DNA of 64,000 nucleotides from CALBPI01 sp038533155 (GTDB taxonomy: Bacteria > Pseudomonadota > Gammaproteobacteria > Steroidobacterales > Woeseiaceae), in NCBI GenBank assembly GCA_038533155.1, contig JBCAZH010000008.1:15211-79210 (forward strand). The letters run 5' to 3'. A program made the position numbers and the translations under genes. The notes below the pieces were generated by a model. It was not told the origin of the DNA and did not search any database. It worked only from the letters and a program-made list of their open reading frames with translations. Positions 9,010 through 18,286 of this stretch are shown here, in pieces. Each line of letters starts with the position of its first letter. The stretch's first letter is position 1.

Positions 9010-9951
9010 CTAATCCGCCTGGGTCGCATTCTCGATTTGATTGACGTCAAGAGTCATGGATTGGGGTTTGCCGTTTCGCTCGAGCATCACGGTGACGCTT
9101 TGCGCATCGGCAAGCTGGCTGAAGACTTGGGCCGCCTGCTGCGCATTCGTCAGTGGCATACCATTAATTTCCGTCACGATATCGCCGGGTCGCAGACCGA
9201 GCGCCGCGAACTTCTGACGATCGCGCGAGGGATACAGTCGGAAGCCGCGTTGTTGCCCACCGACGTAGTAAGGTCGCGGCGAGATGATTTCGGTCAACGC
9301 TGACGCGTTGCTGGTGATGGTTTCGCGAACGCTCGGGCGTTGGCGCTGACTGACCGATTGGGTTGGTCTGCGAACCACCGGGCGTGTCGACGCGGTCTCT
9401 TCGGGTACCGGCAGGTTCAACGCCTCGATCGTGCCGGCGCGACTGAGCAACACTCGTTTGGCCTCGACAGAATGCAGCGTGACACCGCGCCGCACGACAT
9501 CGTCGATTCTGTACACTTTTTCGTCCCGTCCGTCCGCGATGATGGCCAAAGCATTGGCAGGGGTGTCGGATGCCAGCGTTCCCTTCAACTCGAGTGGCAA
9601 GTTCGTTTCGGGTGCGTCGGGTGGTACTTCTCCGCCGCCATTAACGATTTCCTGCTCGTCTTCCGGCTTGGCCTCGCCGAAAAGGTGTGCTTCAACAATC
9701 GGCGCAACGTTGGCGGATTGCGTGGTCGCGGTGTCGGCGTCTGTGGAAGCGGTGGTCGTGTACGTGAGTTGCACATTGTCGTCCGGCTTGGACGGAAATA
9801 GGCCCCAAACCAGCCCGGACAGCTGCCAAGCAAGTACGGCCGCCAAAATCCAAACGCAGAAGGCGGGTGCTTTGGCGAGCAGTTGGCCGGCCCACGGATA
9901 GCGATTCAGCGTCGCGAGGCGGGCATCGCCAAACAGATCCGCCGCACTCAT
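9010..9951 (-). CDS. gspC: Type II secretion protein GspC with PDZ domain
   Basis: A 313-residue bitopic inner-membrane protein that connects the inner-membrane platform to the GspD secretin. A short cytoplasmic N-terminus is followed by one membrane segment (APAFCVWILAAVLAWQLSG, about 28-46). The periplasmic HR domain includes LPLELKGTLASD near 135 and RIDDVVRRGVTLHSVEAKRVLLSRAG. The C-terminal PDZ domain contains GLRPGDIVTEINGMPLTNAQQAAQVF. It heads the gspC-D-E-F cluster on the minus strand and is divergent from clpS, with 287 bases between them. I found no convincing promoter in that interval. Confidence 0.93.
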   Translation of the reverse strand: MSAADLFGDARLATLNRYPWAGQLLAKAPAFCVWILAAVLAWQLSGLVWGLFPSKPDDNVQLTYTTTASTDADTATTQSANVAPIVEAHLFGEAKPEDEQEIVNGGGEVPPDAPETNLPLELKGTLASDTPANALAIIADGRDEKVYRIDDVVRRGVTLHSVEAKRVLLSRAGTIEALNLPVPEETASTRPVVRRPTQSVSQRQRPSVRETITSNASALTEIISPRPYYVGGQQRGFRLYPSRDRQKFAALGLRPGDIVTEINGMPLTNAQQAAQVFSQLADAQSVTVMLERNGKPQSMTLDVNQIENATQAD

Positions 9952-10238
9952 CGACGAAACCGGCTGAAGTTAGTGAAAATTAGATCCACAGATCGCTCTT
10001 TTTTGTTAAAAAACCGTCGCTTGCTTGTCGCGCCAGGCGCTCGCCGACCGGGCTTGCATGATACGGTAGTGAAGTCCGCACCGACAAGCGCCAATAGGCG
10101 GGGATTTAGAGTGCTTTTGCGCGCTCAGGTTCCATGCCCTTGTCGAGCGGCCGACTGAACCCCATATCGACTGTTCCCGCGGCAGAGACAGACGCCCTGC
10201 AACCGTGGTAGTAATGACATAACGACAGGTGGAGTGTG

Positions 10239-10574
10239 ATGTCAGAACACGATCAGGATCCCGGTATGCCGGCCATCGGCGACACAGGAACGGTGCTTGA
10301 GGAGGCAAGGCCCAAACTCAAGAAACCGCCGCTATACCGCGTCGTGTTGTTGAATGACGACTACACACCGATGGAATTCGTCGTGCAAATTCTCGAGCAA
10401 GTCTTCAGCCACGACCGCCCGTTAGCGACCCGGATCATGCTGGAAGTCCATACGAAGGGTAAGGGCGTGTGCGGCGTGTTCACCTACGACGTCGCTGAGA
10501 CCAAAGTGGCCCAGGTGAGCAAGGCGGCGGAAGAGCACCAGCATCCGCTGCTCTGCACGATGGAACAGGACTGA
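10239..10574 (+). CDS. clpS: ATP-dependent Clp protease adaptor ClpS
   Basis: A 111-residue adaptor that delivers N-degron substrates to ClpAP. The core carries the hallmark YRVVLLNDDYTPMEFVVQIL, the HTKGKGVCGVFTYDVAETK substrate pocket region and the C-terminal HPLLCTMEQD. The N-terminal ~30 residues are extended and probably flexible, as needed to inhibit other ClpA substrates. A GTG lies one codon upstream, but the ATG at 10239 is better placed behind GGTGGAG. clpA follows 26 bases downstream. Confidence 0.96.
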   Translation: MSEHDQDPGMPAIGDTGTVLEEARPKLKKPPLYRVVLLNDDYTPMEFVVQILEQVFSHDRPLATRIMLEVHTKGKGVCGVFTYDVAETKVAQVSKAAEEHQHPLLCTMEQD

Positions 10575-10600
10575 CCAACCCGCATTGGAACGCGAAATAT

Positions 10601-12883
10601 ATGTTAAATAGCGAATTAGAGTACTGCCTGAACGAGGCCTTTCAGACGGCGAGAGATCAGCGGCATGAGTACATGACCGTAGAGCATCTCCTGCTCGCCA
10701 TTCTGGACATTCCCGAAGTACACGCCGTGCTACGGGCAGTCGATGGCGACCCGGATCGCTTGCGCCGCGAGTTGGAGGAGGTGATCGCACAGACCACACC
10801 AACACTCGATGTTGAGTCCGAGCAGGATGTTCAGCCGACGCTGGGATTCCAGCGGGTGCTGCAACGCGCCGTGTTCCACGTTCAATCCAGCAACAAATCG
10901 GAAGTGACGGGCGTGAACGTGCTTGTGGCGATTTTCAGCGAGAAGCAGTCGCAAGCGGTGTACTTATTGAACTTGCAGGACGTGACCCGTCTGGACGTTG
11001 TGAACTACATCTCACACGGTGGCAGCGCGGTGGAGCAGTTTGAAGGCGGGGATGAGTCGGCGACGCTTGGTGAAGACAGCGGAGAATCTCCGAAGTCTGC
11101 GTTGGTCGAGTTTGCGACTAACCTTAATGAGGAAGCCGAAGCAGGCAATATCGATCCGTTGATCGGACGCACGTTGGAGGTCGAGCGTACGATCGAAATC
11201 CTCTGCCGACGGCGCAAGAACAATCCGCTGTACGTTGGTGAGGCGGGCGTCGGCAAGACCGCGATCGCCGAGGGACTTGCGCGGTTGATTGTCGAGGAAA
11301 AGGTGCCGGAAGTATTGCTTGGCGCGACGATCTATTCGTTGGATATGGGCGCGTTGGTCGCCGGAACAAAATACCGCGGCGACTTCGAAAAGCGGTTAAA
11401 GGGCGTCGTCGCCGAGCTGGCCAAACAGCCGCAGGCGGTACTGTTTATCGACGAGATCCACACCATTATCGGGGCAGGCGCTGCGTCCGGTGGGGTGATG
11501 GATGCGTCCAATCTGATCAAGCCAGTGCTTGCCAACGGCAAACTCCGCTGCATCGGTTCGACGACCTACCAGGAATATCGAGGCATTTTTGAGAAAGATC
11601 ATGCTTTGGCGCGACGCTTTCAGAAGATCGATATTCCTGAGCCGAGCGTTGAGGAGACAATCCAGATATTGACAGGGCTTCAGAGTCGTTTCGAGGAGCA
11701 TCACGGGGTGCGCTACGATGCGGATGCGCTTGAGGCCGCCGCGCAGCTTGCGGCTCGGCACATCAACGACCGACAGCTACCCGACAAAGCGATCGATGTT
11801 ATTGACGAGGCGGGAGCCAACTTGCGACTGCGACCGGAATCCGAACGTCCCGACTCGGTCACCGTTGAGACGGTGCAAAATATCGTCGCGCGCATGGCGC
11901 GAATTCCTGCGGCGAGCGTTTCTGCGTCCGATCGCAAGACGCTGCAAAATCTGGAGCGTGATCTGAAGATGGTGATCTTCGGGCAGGATTCGGCGATCGA
12001 AGCGCTGTCATCCGCGATCAAAATGGCACGCTCGGGCTTGAACGAGGAAGAAAAGCCGGTTGGCTCGTTCCTCTTCGCTGGGCCAACCGGCGTCGGTAAA
12101 ACCGAAGTCACCCGACAACTCGCGAAGAGTCTTGGCATTGAGCTGTTGCGGTTCGATATGTCGGAATACATGGAACGACACACGGTCTCGCGTCTGATCG
12201 GTGCACCCCCGGGCTATGTTGGCTACGACCAAGGTGGTCTTTTGACCGAAGCGGTCTCAAAGAACCCGCATGCCGTGGTTTTGCTGGATGAGATCGAAAA
12301 GGCTCATCCGGAAGTGTTCAACCTGCTATTGCAGGTCATGGATCACGGCACATTAACCGACAACAATGGGCGCAAAGCGGATTTCCGTAACGTTGTCTTA
12401 GTGATGACTACCAACTCCGGCGCGCGTGAAATGAGTCGTGCCTCCATCGGATTTACGGAACAAGACCACTCCACGGACGGCATGGAGGTGATTCGCAAGA
12501 CGTTTACACCTGAATTCCGCAATCGCCTCGATGCGATCATTCAATTCGACCCGCTCGATGCGCATTCCATTGCCAGAGTGGTGGACAAGCTTGTGGTCGA
12601 GCTCGAGGGCCGCCTACTGAGCAATAACGTCACACTGGAGTTGGACGATAGTGCTCGTGATTGGATTGCGGATCGGGGTTACGACCAAGCGATGGGTGCA
12701 CGGCCGATGGCTCGGGTCATCCAAAAGTACATCAAGCGTGCGCTTGCCGATGACCTGTTGTTCGGAGACCTTGCCGACGGCGGGCACGTCACCGTGACGG
12801 TGGAAGGCGGGGAGCTCGTTCTGAAGCGTGAACCTGCGACGCAGGTTCGGGAACTGGCGGCGCCGGAAGAGGGCGAAGCCTGA
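10601..12883 (+). CDS. clpA: ATP-dependent Clp protease ATP-binding subunit ClpA
   Basis: A 760-residue AAA+ unfoldase of the ClpAP protease. It has an N-terminal double Clp repeat that docks ClpS (residues 1-145), a first AAA module with Walker A GEAGVGKTA near 213 and Walker B LFIDEIHT, and a second module with GPTGVGKTE near 493 and VVLLDEIEKAHPEVFNLLLQ. The pore loop GYVGYDQGG is present. Length and layout match ClpA rather than ClpB, because there is no middle coiled coil. With clpS upstream and aat just across the convergent border, the region encodes an N-degron route. Confidence 0.97.
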   Translation: MLNSELEYCLNEAFQTARDQRHEYMTVEHLLLAILDIPEVHAVLRAVDGDPDRLRRELEEVIAQTTPTLDVESEQDVQPTLGFQRVLQRAVFHVQSSNKSEVTGVNVLVAIFSEKQSQAVYLLNLQDVTRLDVVNYISHGGSAVEQFEGGDESATLGEDSGESPKSALVEFATNLNEEAEAGNIDPLIGRTLEVERTIEILCRRRKNNPLYVGEAGVGKTAIAEGLARLIVEEKVPEVLLGATIYSLDMGALVAGTKYRGDFEKRLKGVVAELAKQPQAVLFIDEIHTIIGAGAASGGVMDASNLIKPVLANGKLRCIGSTTYQEYRGIFEKDHALARRFQKIDIPEPSVEETIQILTGLQSRFEEHHGVRYDADALEAAAQLAARHINDRQLPDKAIDVIDEAGANLRLRPESERPDSVTVETVQNIVARMARIPAASVSASDRKTLQNLERDLKMVIFGQDSAIEALSSAIKMARSGLNEEEKPVGSFLFAGPTGVGKTEVTRQLAKSLGIELLRFDMSEYMERHTVSRLIGAPPGYVGYDQGGLLTEAVSKNPHAVVLLDEIEKAHPEVFNLLLQVMDHGTLTDNNGRKADFRNVVLVMTTNSGAREMSRASIGFTEQDHSTDGMEVIRKTFTPEFRNRLDAIIQFDPLDAHSIARVVDKLVVELEGRLLSNNVTLELDDSARDWIADRGYDQAMGARPMARVIQKYIKRALADDLLFGDLADGGHVTVTVEGGELVLKREPATQVRELAAPEEGEA

Positions 12884-12888
12884 GCGAC

Positions 12889-12909
12889 GCGGCCGGGATT
12901 AACGGCCGC
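12889..12909. terminator. Perfect hairpin between convergent clpA and infA
   Basis: GCGGCCG and CGGCCGC form a perfect 7-bp GC stem with a 7-base loop, starting 6 bases after the clpA stop and spanning the infA stop codon. There is no clear T-run on either side, so it may be a weak bidirectional terminator or an mRNA 3'-end stabiliser. Confidence 0.4.
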
Positions 12910-13117
12910 GGTAAACGATACGACCTTTGGTGAGGTCGTACGGGGTCAGCTCTACGGTGACCTTATCGCCCGTCAAAATCCGAATGTAATGCTTGCGCAT
13001 TTTTCCGGAGATGTGTGCGGTCACGTTGTGGCCGTTTTCCAATTCGACCCGAAACGTTGTGTTGGGCAGGGTGTCAGTGACTACCCCTTCCATTTGAATG
13101 GCTTCTTCTTTCGCCAA
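12899..13117 (-). CDS. infA: Translation initiation factor IF-1
   Basis: IF-1 is a single S1/OB-fold domain that occupies the ribosomal A site during initiation. The core LPNTTFRVELENGHNVTAHISGKMRKHYIRILTGDKVTVELTPYDLTKGRIVYRGR is a near-perfect family match. I chose the TTG at 13117: it gives the canonical 72 residues beginning MAKEEAIQMEG and sits 8 bases behind GGAGG. Two earlier in-frame starts, a TTG at 13132 and an ATG at 13123, are respectively inside and too close to that ribosome-binding site. A weak TTG start for a core factor may set its level. It follows aat on the same strand. Confidence 0.96.
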   Translation of the reverse strand: MAKEEAIQMEGVVTDTLPNTTFRVELENGHNVTAHISGKMRKHYIRILTGDKVTVELTPYDLTKGRIVYRGR

Positions 13118-13201
13118 AAACATATCCTCCAAAGGTTGCGGGCGGCATTGTCGGCAATAGGTCGTCGAATTGCAATGACCTGCGTCAAGGCTGTGGCGAA
13201 C

Positions 13202-13915
13202 TTACAACAACGCCGCAACAGAGCAATGGATGGGGTCGGGGTGCCAAGGTTTCAAGTCTTGGACAATCTCCGCGAGCCGCGTTGTGTAGGCGTTGCGGGA
13301 TATTTCGATAGCGCCCAATGAAGCCAAGTGCGGTGTGTGCATTTGGCAGTCGACTAGCGCGAAGCTGTCGGCATGGATCAGGCGACATAGTGAGAACAGT
13401 GCGATCTTAGATGCATCGGTCACGCGCATGAACATCGACTCGCCACAAAACAGTCGGTCGATCGCCACCCCGTAGATGCCGCCGACGAGTTCTTCATCCA
13501 ACCAGACCTCGAGGCTATGCGCCCAGCCCAAATCATGAAGACGTTGGTAGGCATGCCGCATATCATCGGTGATCCAGGTTTCGGACTCCGATTGGCGCGG
13601 TTCTGCGCAGCCACGCACCACGTCATCGAACGCACGGTTCATTGTGACAGTCCAAGCGTTACGGCGAATTGAGCGACGCAAGCTGCGACTGAGATGAAAC
13701 CGTTCCGGCGGTAGCACCGTGCGCGGATCCGGGCACCACCACAAAATGGGCTGTCCTTCGCTGAACCAAGGAAACACTCCGATGCGATAGGCTGCCAGCA
13801 ATCGAGCGGGGGATAGATCGCCGCCAGCAGCGAGCAGCCCGTTCGGGTCGCGCAGCGCTTGTTGGATCGGTGGGAACGCCACGCCCTCGTCGACACCCAA
13901 CCAATACAGGCTCAC
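13202..13915 (-). CDS. aat: Leucyl/phenylalanyl-tRNA--protein transferase
   Basis: A 237-residue GNAT-fold enzyme that adds Leu or Phe from aminoacyl-tRNA to N-terminal Arg or Lys, creating a primary N-degron for ClpS/ClpAP. Family landmarks are FPPIQQALRDPNGLLAAGGDLSPARLLAAYRIGVFPWF, PILWWCPDPR, WITDDMRHAYQRLHDLGWAHSLEVW and GIYGVAIDRLFCGESMF. The GTG start overlaps the stop of the upstream acyltransferase gene, implying translational coupling. It lies next to infA and near clpS-clpA, a widespread arrangement in Gammaproteobacteria. The bpt transferase that often accompanies aat is not seen here. Confidence 0.97.
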   Translation of the reverse strand: MSLYWLGVDEGVAFPPIQQALRDPNGLLAAGGDLSPARLLAAYRIGVFPWFSEGQPILWWCPDPRTVLPPERFHLSRSLRRSIRRNAWTVTMNRAFDDVVRGCAEPRQSESETWITDDMRHAYQRLHDLGWAHSLEVWLDEELVGGIYGVAIDRLFCGESMFMRVTDASKIALFSLCRLIHADSFALVDCQMHTPHLASLGAIEISRNAYTTRLAEIVQDLKPWHPDPIHCSVAALL

Positions 13916-15075
13916 TCTTGTTCCCTTTCTGAGCCCTTGCGGTACGGTACGTGCGCCGCGACGCCATCCATATACGCATCAACCCCCCGAGCTTCTTGGG
14001 CAAGATAGTCCGTGATTGCATCTGCAAAAGCAGGTTCAGCCAACCAGTGGGCTGATCCTGTTTCGCAAGGAACGAAGCCACGAGCGACTTTGTGTTCGCC
14101 TTGCGTTCCCGGTTCGTACCGACTGATGTTGTTCGCGATACAGAACTCGATGCCTTGGTAGTAGCAAGTCTCGAAGTGAAGGCTGTGAAACTCGCTTTGA
14201 CTACCCCAATATCGACCCAGCAACACATCGTCCTCGTGCAAAAGAATTGCTGCGGCGACCGGCGTGTTTTCGTGCTCTGCAAGGACGATGACGAGCGGAT
14301 TGTTCGGTGCTTGGCGCAGTTGTTCGAAGAAGCCAAGACTTAAGTAGGGTTCGTGCCCGCGCGCGAGGAAGGTAAAACTGCAAAGTCGCCAGGCCTCCGC
14401 CATGATTTCTTCAGTGATTTGCGCGCCGACGAGGATGCGATGTGACACACCCGCTTCGCGCACGCGACGTCGCTCTCTGTTGACGTTTTTTCGCTTCTTG
14501 CTGCTGAAAGTCCCAACGAACTGTTCAAAACTCTGGTATTCCCGATTGAACCAATGGAACTGACAATCCTTGCGAAGCAGCAGGTCTTGGTCGATACACC
14601 ACTGCCGTTCGCTTTCCGTCAAGAACTGAAGGTGCAACGACGAGAATCCGTGTTGTTGCGCGAATCCGAGCGCAATCTGGAGGAGGTTGACTCGAACCGA
14701 TTCGTCCGCGTCATCGGCCACCAAGAATTTGGGCGCCGTTGCCGGCGTGAACGGAGTGGCGCTAATCAACTTTGGGTAGTAACGAATGCCGGCGCGCTGA
14801 TAGGCCTGTGCCCAACTCCAGTCGAAGATGAACTCTCCCCATGAGTGTGCTTTTTGATACAGCGGTAGAGCGCCGATCAGTCGCTCGTCCTGGCGGATTG
14901 AGATATGGCACGGCTGCCAGCCGGTTTCGTTAGAGACACTGCCAGAGCTTTCCGCAAGCGCCAAAAACCGATGGCGCAGGTGTGGATTGCCGCGCGGGAC
15001 TAGCGAATCCCACTCTGCAGCTGGGATCTCGGCGAGGCTGAGGTGAATTTTGGCGTCGAGCTGCGCTTCGGTCAT
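13912..15075 (-). CDS. COG3146-family GNAT / peptidogalycan-type acyltransferase
   Basis: An acetyltransferase-like protein of the family formerly DUF482 (COG3146). It has recognisable segments SWAQAYQRAGIRYYPKLISATPFTPATAPKFL, FSSLHLQFL, QFHWFNREYQSFEQFVGTFSSKKRKNVNRERR, GRYWGSQSEFHSLHFETCYYQGIEFCI and EPGTQGEHKVARGF. No substrate is established for the family that I can cite. I chose the ATG at 15075 (MTEAQLDAKIHLSL, 387 residues), because the longer frame runs into the divergent ftsK start region and has no similarity. Its stop overlaps the aat start by a few bases. Confidence 0.85.
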   Translation of the reverse strand: MTEAQLDAKIHLSLAEIPAAEWDSLVPRGNPHLRHRFLALAESSGSVSNETGWQPCHISIRQDERLIGALPLYQKAHSWGEFIFDWSWAQAYQRAGIRYYPKLISATPFTPATAPKFLVADDADESVRVNLLQIALGFAQQHGFSSLHLQFLTESERQWCIDQDLLLRKDCQFHWFNREYQSFEQFVGTFSSKKRKNVNRERRRVREAGVSHRILVGAQITEEIMAEAWRLCSFTFLARGHEPYLSLGFFEQLRQAPNNPLVIVLAEHENTPVAAAILLHEDDVLLGRYWGSQSEFHSLHFETCYYQGIEFCIANNISRYEPGTQGEHKVARGFVPCETGSAHWLAEPAFADAITDYLAQEARGVDAYMDGVAAHVPYRKGSEREQE

Positions 15076-15155
15076 GCATCGTCCGTGGATTTGCCAAACC
15101 CAGCCGCGCATCATGTCGGCGCCAGAACTGCCTGGGTTTGTAATAAGATACCGGT

Positions 15156-17486
15156 ATGCCGCGAACAAGCACAACAACTCGGTCCAGCGCTAGCGCTGGG
15201 GTCAAAGGCTTACAAACCTCGATGACACGGTCGCTTCGTGAAGGGGCGTTATATCTTCTTGGGATGCTCGCCGTGATCTTGCTGGTGGCGTTGTATACCT
15301 ACCACCCAGATGATCCGGGTTTTAGTCATGCCGGTAGTGGCGAGCGAATTCGAAACACGATTTCAATTGCAGGCGCGTACTTCGCGGATTCCGCGTTTCT
15401 GTGGTTTGGCCGACCTGCCTATCTGTTCCCACTGATGGTGTTTTTCGCGGGATACCTTGTGTACCGCGAGCGAGAGAATCCGGAACCGTTGGAAAAGGGC
15501 GTGTTCGCGCTTCGGTTTGCTGGTTTCATTGCCACGCTCGCCGCAAGCTGCGGTCTGGCAACGCTGCATTTCTCCGGTGGTGGGCTGCCGGGCACCGCCG
15601 GCGGTGCTTTAGGCGATGCCGTGGGCAACGGTCTATCTGCGATCGCCGGTTCCCTGGGCGCCACGTTGCTCTTGTTGGCTGCGTGGTTCGCAGCGGCCTC
15701 CGTTTTCTCCGGTGTGTCTTGGTTGGCGGTGATGGATCGGCTGGGCGCATGGATCTTGGCCAGCGCTGATCGCTTCCAAACTTGGCGTGACCAATGGAAA
15801 GACAAAGCGGAAGGTCGCCGCGTGCAACAGCAACGCAAAGAGACGCTGCGTGTTGCCAGAGCAAAAACCGACAAGCGGTCGAAGCCGCGCATCGAACCCA
15901 CGGTTCGGCGCGAGGAAACCAGTGTCCGAGCGGAGCACGAGCGACAGGTCCGGTTATTCGAACAAGCGGCCCCGGGTGAACTGCCACCACTGTCGTTGCT
16001 TGATGATCCGCAACCAGTCGAGGGGGGGTACTCCGAGGAATCGCTTGAGAAAATGTCCCGATTGGTTGAACTCAAGCTGCGGGATTTTGGCATCGAAGTT
16101 CAAGTGGTATCGGTTCAGCCCGGTCCGATCATTACGCGGTTCGAACTGGAACCTGCGCCTGGTGTGAAATCCGCGCAGATCTCTAATCTCGCGAAAGACC
16201 TGGCCCGGTCATTGTCAGTCATCGCTGTACGGGTGGTTGAAGTCATCCCTGGGCGCTCTGTCATCGGACTCGAAATACCGAACGAAAAACGCGAACTCGT
16301 CACGCTTGGCGAGATTTTGCGATCGCGCGCGTATGACGACTCGAACTCGCCGCTGACGTTGGCGCTTGGCAAGGACATTGGAGGGTCATCCAAGATCGCA
16401 GATCTTGCGCGCATGCCGCACCTGCTGATTGCGGGTACCACGGGTTCGGGTAAATCCGTCGCGATCAACGCGATGGTGTTGAGCCTACTGTACAAAGCGA
16501 CGCCGGATCAGGTTCGCCTCATCATGATCGACCCCAAGATGCTTGAGTTGAGTGTCTACGAAGGGATTCCGCATCTGTTGGCGCCTGTGGTTACCGACAT
16601 GAAAGAGGCGGCCAATGCGCTGCGCTGGTGTGTCGCGGAAATGGAACGCCGTTACAAACTGATGGCGGCGCTGGGCGTCCGAAATATTGGTGGTTACAAC
16701 CGCAAGGTCCGCGATGCTGAGGATGCGGGTCAACCGTTGACCGATCCACTCTGGCAGCCGCCGGATTTGATTGACGAAGATCGGCCACCTCCGGAGGCAC
16801 CCACGCTAACGACGTTGCCGTTTATTGTCGTGATTATTGACGAGTTAGCCGACATGATGATGATCGTCGGCAAGAAAGTTGAGGAGCTGATCGCTCGATT
16901 GGCGCAAAAAGCGCGTGCTTCTGGAATCCACATGATCCTTGCGACGCAGCGCCCGAGCGTCGATGTCATTACGGGCCTGATCAAAGCCAATGTGCCCGCT
17001 CGAATCGCGTTCCAGGTGTCGGCTAAAGTCGACTCGAGAACGATTCTCGACCAGCAGGGTGCCGAGATGCTTCTGGGCCATGGGGATATGCTGTATTTGC
17101 CGCCGGGAACGTCGCTACCCGAGCGGGTCCACGGTGCGTTTGTGTCGGACAATGAAGTCCATTCTGTGGTTAGTTCCCTCTGCAGTAGCAGTCAACCCAC
17201 TTACATCGATGAGGTGTTGACCGGCCCGACCACGCCAGTGCCCGGTATGCCGGACGTCGCAGGTGCCGCTGCATCGGACGCTGAACAGGACGCGTTGTAC
17301 GACCAAGCGGTCGCGATCGTATTGGAAACACGCAAAGCGTCGATCTCCGGTGTGCAGCGTAGACTCAAGATCGGCTACAACCGCGCAGCCCGAATCGTCG
17401 AGGCGATGGAGGAAGCGGGTTTGGTAGGCCCACTGGAATCCAACGGTAGTCGCGAGGTCTTGGCACCAGCGCCACCGAAAGACTAA
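15156..17486 (+). CDS. ftsK: DNA translocase FtsK
   Basis: A 776-residue septal DNA translocase for chromosome dimer resolution and cell division. Four N-terminal membrane segments lie within the first ~180 residues (e.g. LYLLGMLAVILLVALYTY). A fairly short charged linker is followed by the motor, with GTTGSGKSVAINAM near 426 and FIVVIIDELADMMM. The C-terminal gamma winged-helix (DALYDQAVAIVLETRKASISGVQRRLKIGYNRAARIVEAMEEAG) reads KOPS sites. The start could also be ATG at 15222 (MTRSLREGALYLL), which is closer to the first membrane helix. It is divergent from the acyltransferase gene, with 80 bases between chosen starts. Confidence 0.97.
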   Translation: MPRTSTTTRSSASAGVKGLQTSMTRSLREGALYLLGMLAVILLVALYTYHPDDPGFSHAGSGERIRNTISIAGAYFADSAFLWFGRPAYLFPLMVFFAGYLVYRERENPEPLEKGVFALRFAGFIATLAASCGLATLHFSGGGLPGTAGGALGDAVGNGLSAIAGSLGATLLLLAAWFAAASVFSGVSWLAVMDRLGAWILASADRFQTWRDQWKDKAEGRRVQQQRKETLRVARAKTDKRSKPRIEPTVRREETSVRAEHERQVRLFEQAAPGELPPLSLLDDPQPVEGGYSEESLEKMSRLVELKLRDFGIEVQVVSVQPGPIITRFELEPAPGVKSAQISNLAKDLARSLSVIAVRVVEVIPGRSVIGLEIPNEKRELVTLGEILRSRAYDDSNSPLTLALGKDIGGSSKIADLARMPHLLIAGTTGSGKSVAINAMVLSLLYKATPDQVRLIMIDPKMLELSVYEGIPHLLAPVVTDMKEAANALRWCVAEMERRYKLMAALGVRNIGGYNRKVRDAEDAGQPLTDPLWQPPDLIDEDRPPPEAPTLTTLPFIVVIIDELADMMMIVGKKVEELIARLAQKARASGIHMILATQRPSVDVITGLIKANVPARIAFQVSAKVDSRTILDQQGAEMLLGHGDMLYLPPGTSLPERVHGAFVSDNEVHSVVSSLCSSSQPTYIDEVLTGPTTPVPGMPDVAGAAASDAEQDALYDQAVAIVLETRKASISGVQRRLKIGYNRAARIVEAMEEAGLVGPLESNGSREVLAPAPPKD

Positions 17487-17530
17487 GTCGGTTCAGTTCC
17501 AGTTCATTGCATCAGTGAGATGATGAGCAC

Positions 17531-18283
17531 ATGAGAGTTCAAATGAAGATCCGCGAGTGGATTGGGCTAACCGCCCTGTGCGCCGGTTTGATCAGTGGTG
17601 TCAGCCAGGCCCAATCGGACGGCGAAGCGCTCAAGGCGCGAGGCGAAGCGAGGCTTGAGTCTTTCGTGACGGAAGTACAGACACTGAGCGGATCGTTCAC
17701 GCAAACGGTTTACGGTGCCGACGGCACATTCGATGATGAGTACACTGGCGGTTTCGCCGTGCATCGACCGGGCCGATTTCGCTGGTCCTACGAATCGCCT
17801 TATGAGCAACTTTTGGTCGCGGATGGACAACGGCTCTGGAACTACGACATCGATCTTGAGCAGATTAGCGTCACCGATCAGTCGACGGCGCTTGGGCAAT
17901 CGCCTGCGAAGATTCTGAGTGGCACTGCGGACGCGTTGCAGTCATTGGAAATCCAAGGTGCTTTCGAGTCCGAGGGTGTGTTGTGGGTCCAGATGGCCGT
18001 ACTCGACGACACTAGTGATTTCGCAGCGCTCAGGTTTGGCTTTGAGGTCGACGCCGGCCGCCTGGCTGGCATGCAAGTCACCGATAATCTCGGGCAGCTT
18101 ACGGTGATTGAGTTTCGTGATGTGACAGAGAACCAAACACTCGATGACGAGCTGTTTCGGTTCGTGCCACCACCGAACGCTGATGTCGTAGGCCTCGAGG
18201 AAGCACCTTCCGATACGCAGCCCGCAGCACCACAACGCTCCAACGACGAGGAGGCGAGCGGACCGATCGCTGGCTTGGGATAG
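17531..18283 (+). CDS. lolA: Outer-membrane lipoprotein carrier protein LolA
   Basis: A periplasmic chaperone that ferries lipoproteins from LolCDE to LolB. A signal peptide (RVQMKIREWIGLTALCAGLISGVSQA) leads into the LolA fold: LSGSFTQTVYGADG, PGRFRWSYESPYEQLLVADGQRLWNYDIDLEQIS, and the C-terminal VIEFRDVTENQTLDDELFRFVPPPNADVV. About 30 extra residues rich in Pro, Ser, Glu and Gly follow the usual end and look disordered. It sits between ftsK and serS, a common location, but the rarA gene often found next to lolA is replaced by a VanZ-like gene. Confidence 0.95.
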   Translation: MRVQMKIREWIGLTALCAGLISGVSQAQSDGEALKARGEARLESFVTEVQTLSGSFTQTVYGADGTFDDEYTGGFAVHRPGRFRWSYESPYEQLLVADGQRLWNYDIDLEQISVTDQSTALGQSPAKILSGTADALQSLEIQGAFESEGVLWVQMAVLDDTSDFAALRFGFEVDAGRLAGMQVTDNLGQLTVIEFRDVTENQTLDDELFRFVPPPNADVVGLEEAPSDTQPAAPQRSNDEEASGPIAGLG

Positions 18284-18286
18284 TCG

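Noticed and set aside
8091..9044. A 317-codon plus-strand open frame opposite gspD
   Set aside because: It is the antisense shadow of a clearly conserved GspD, His/Arg-rich with no family resemblance.
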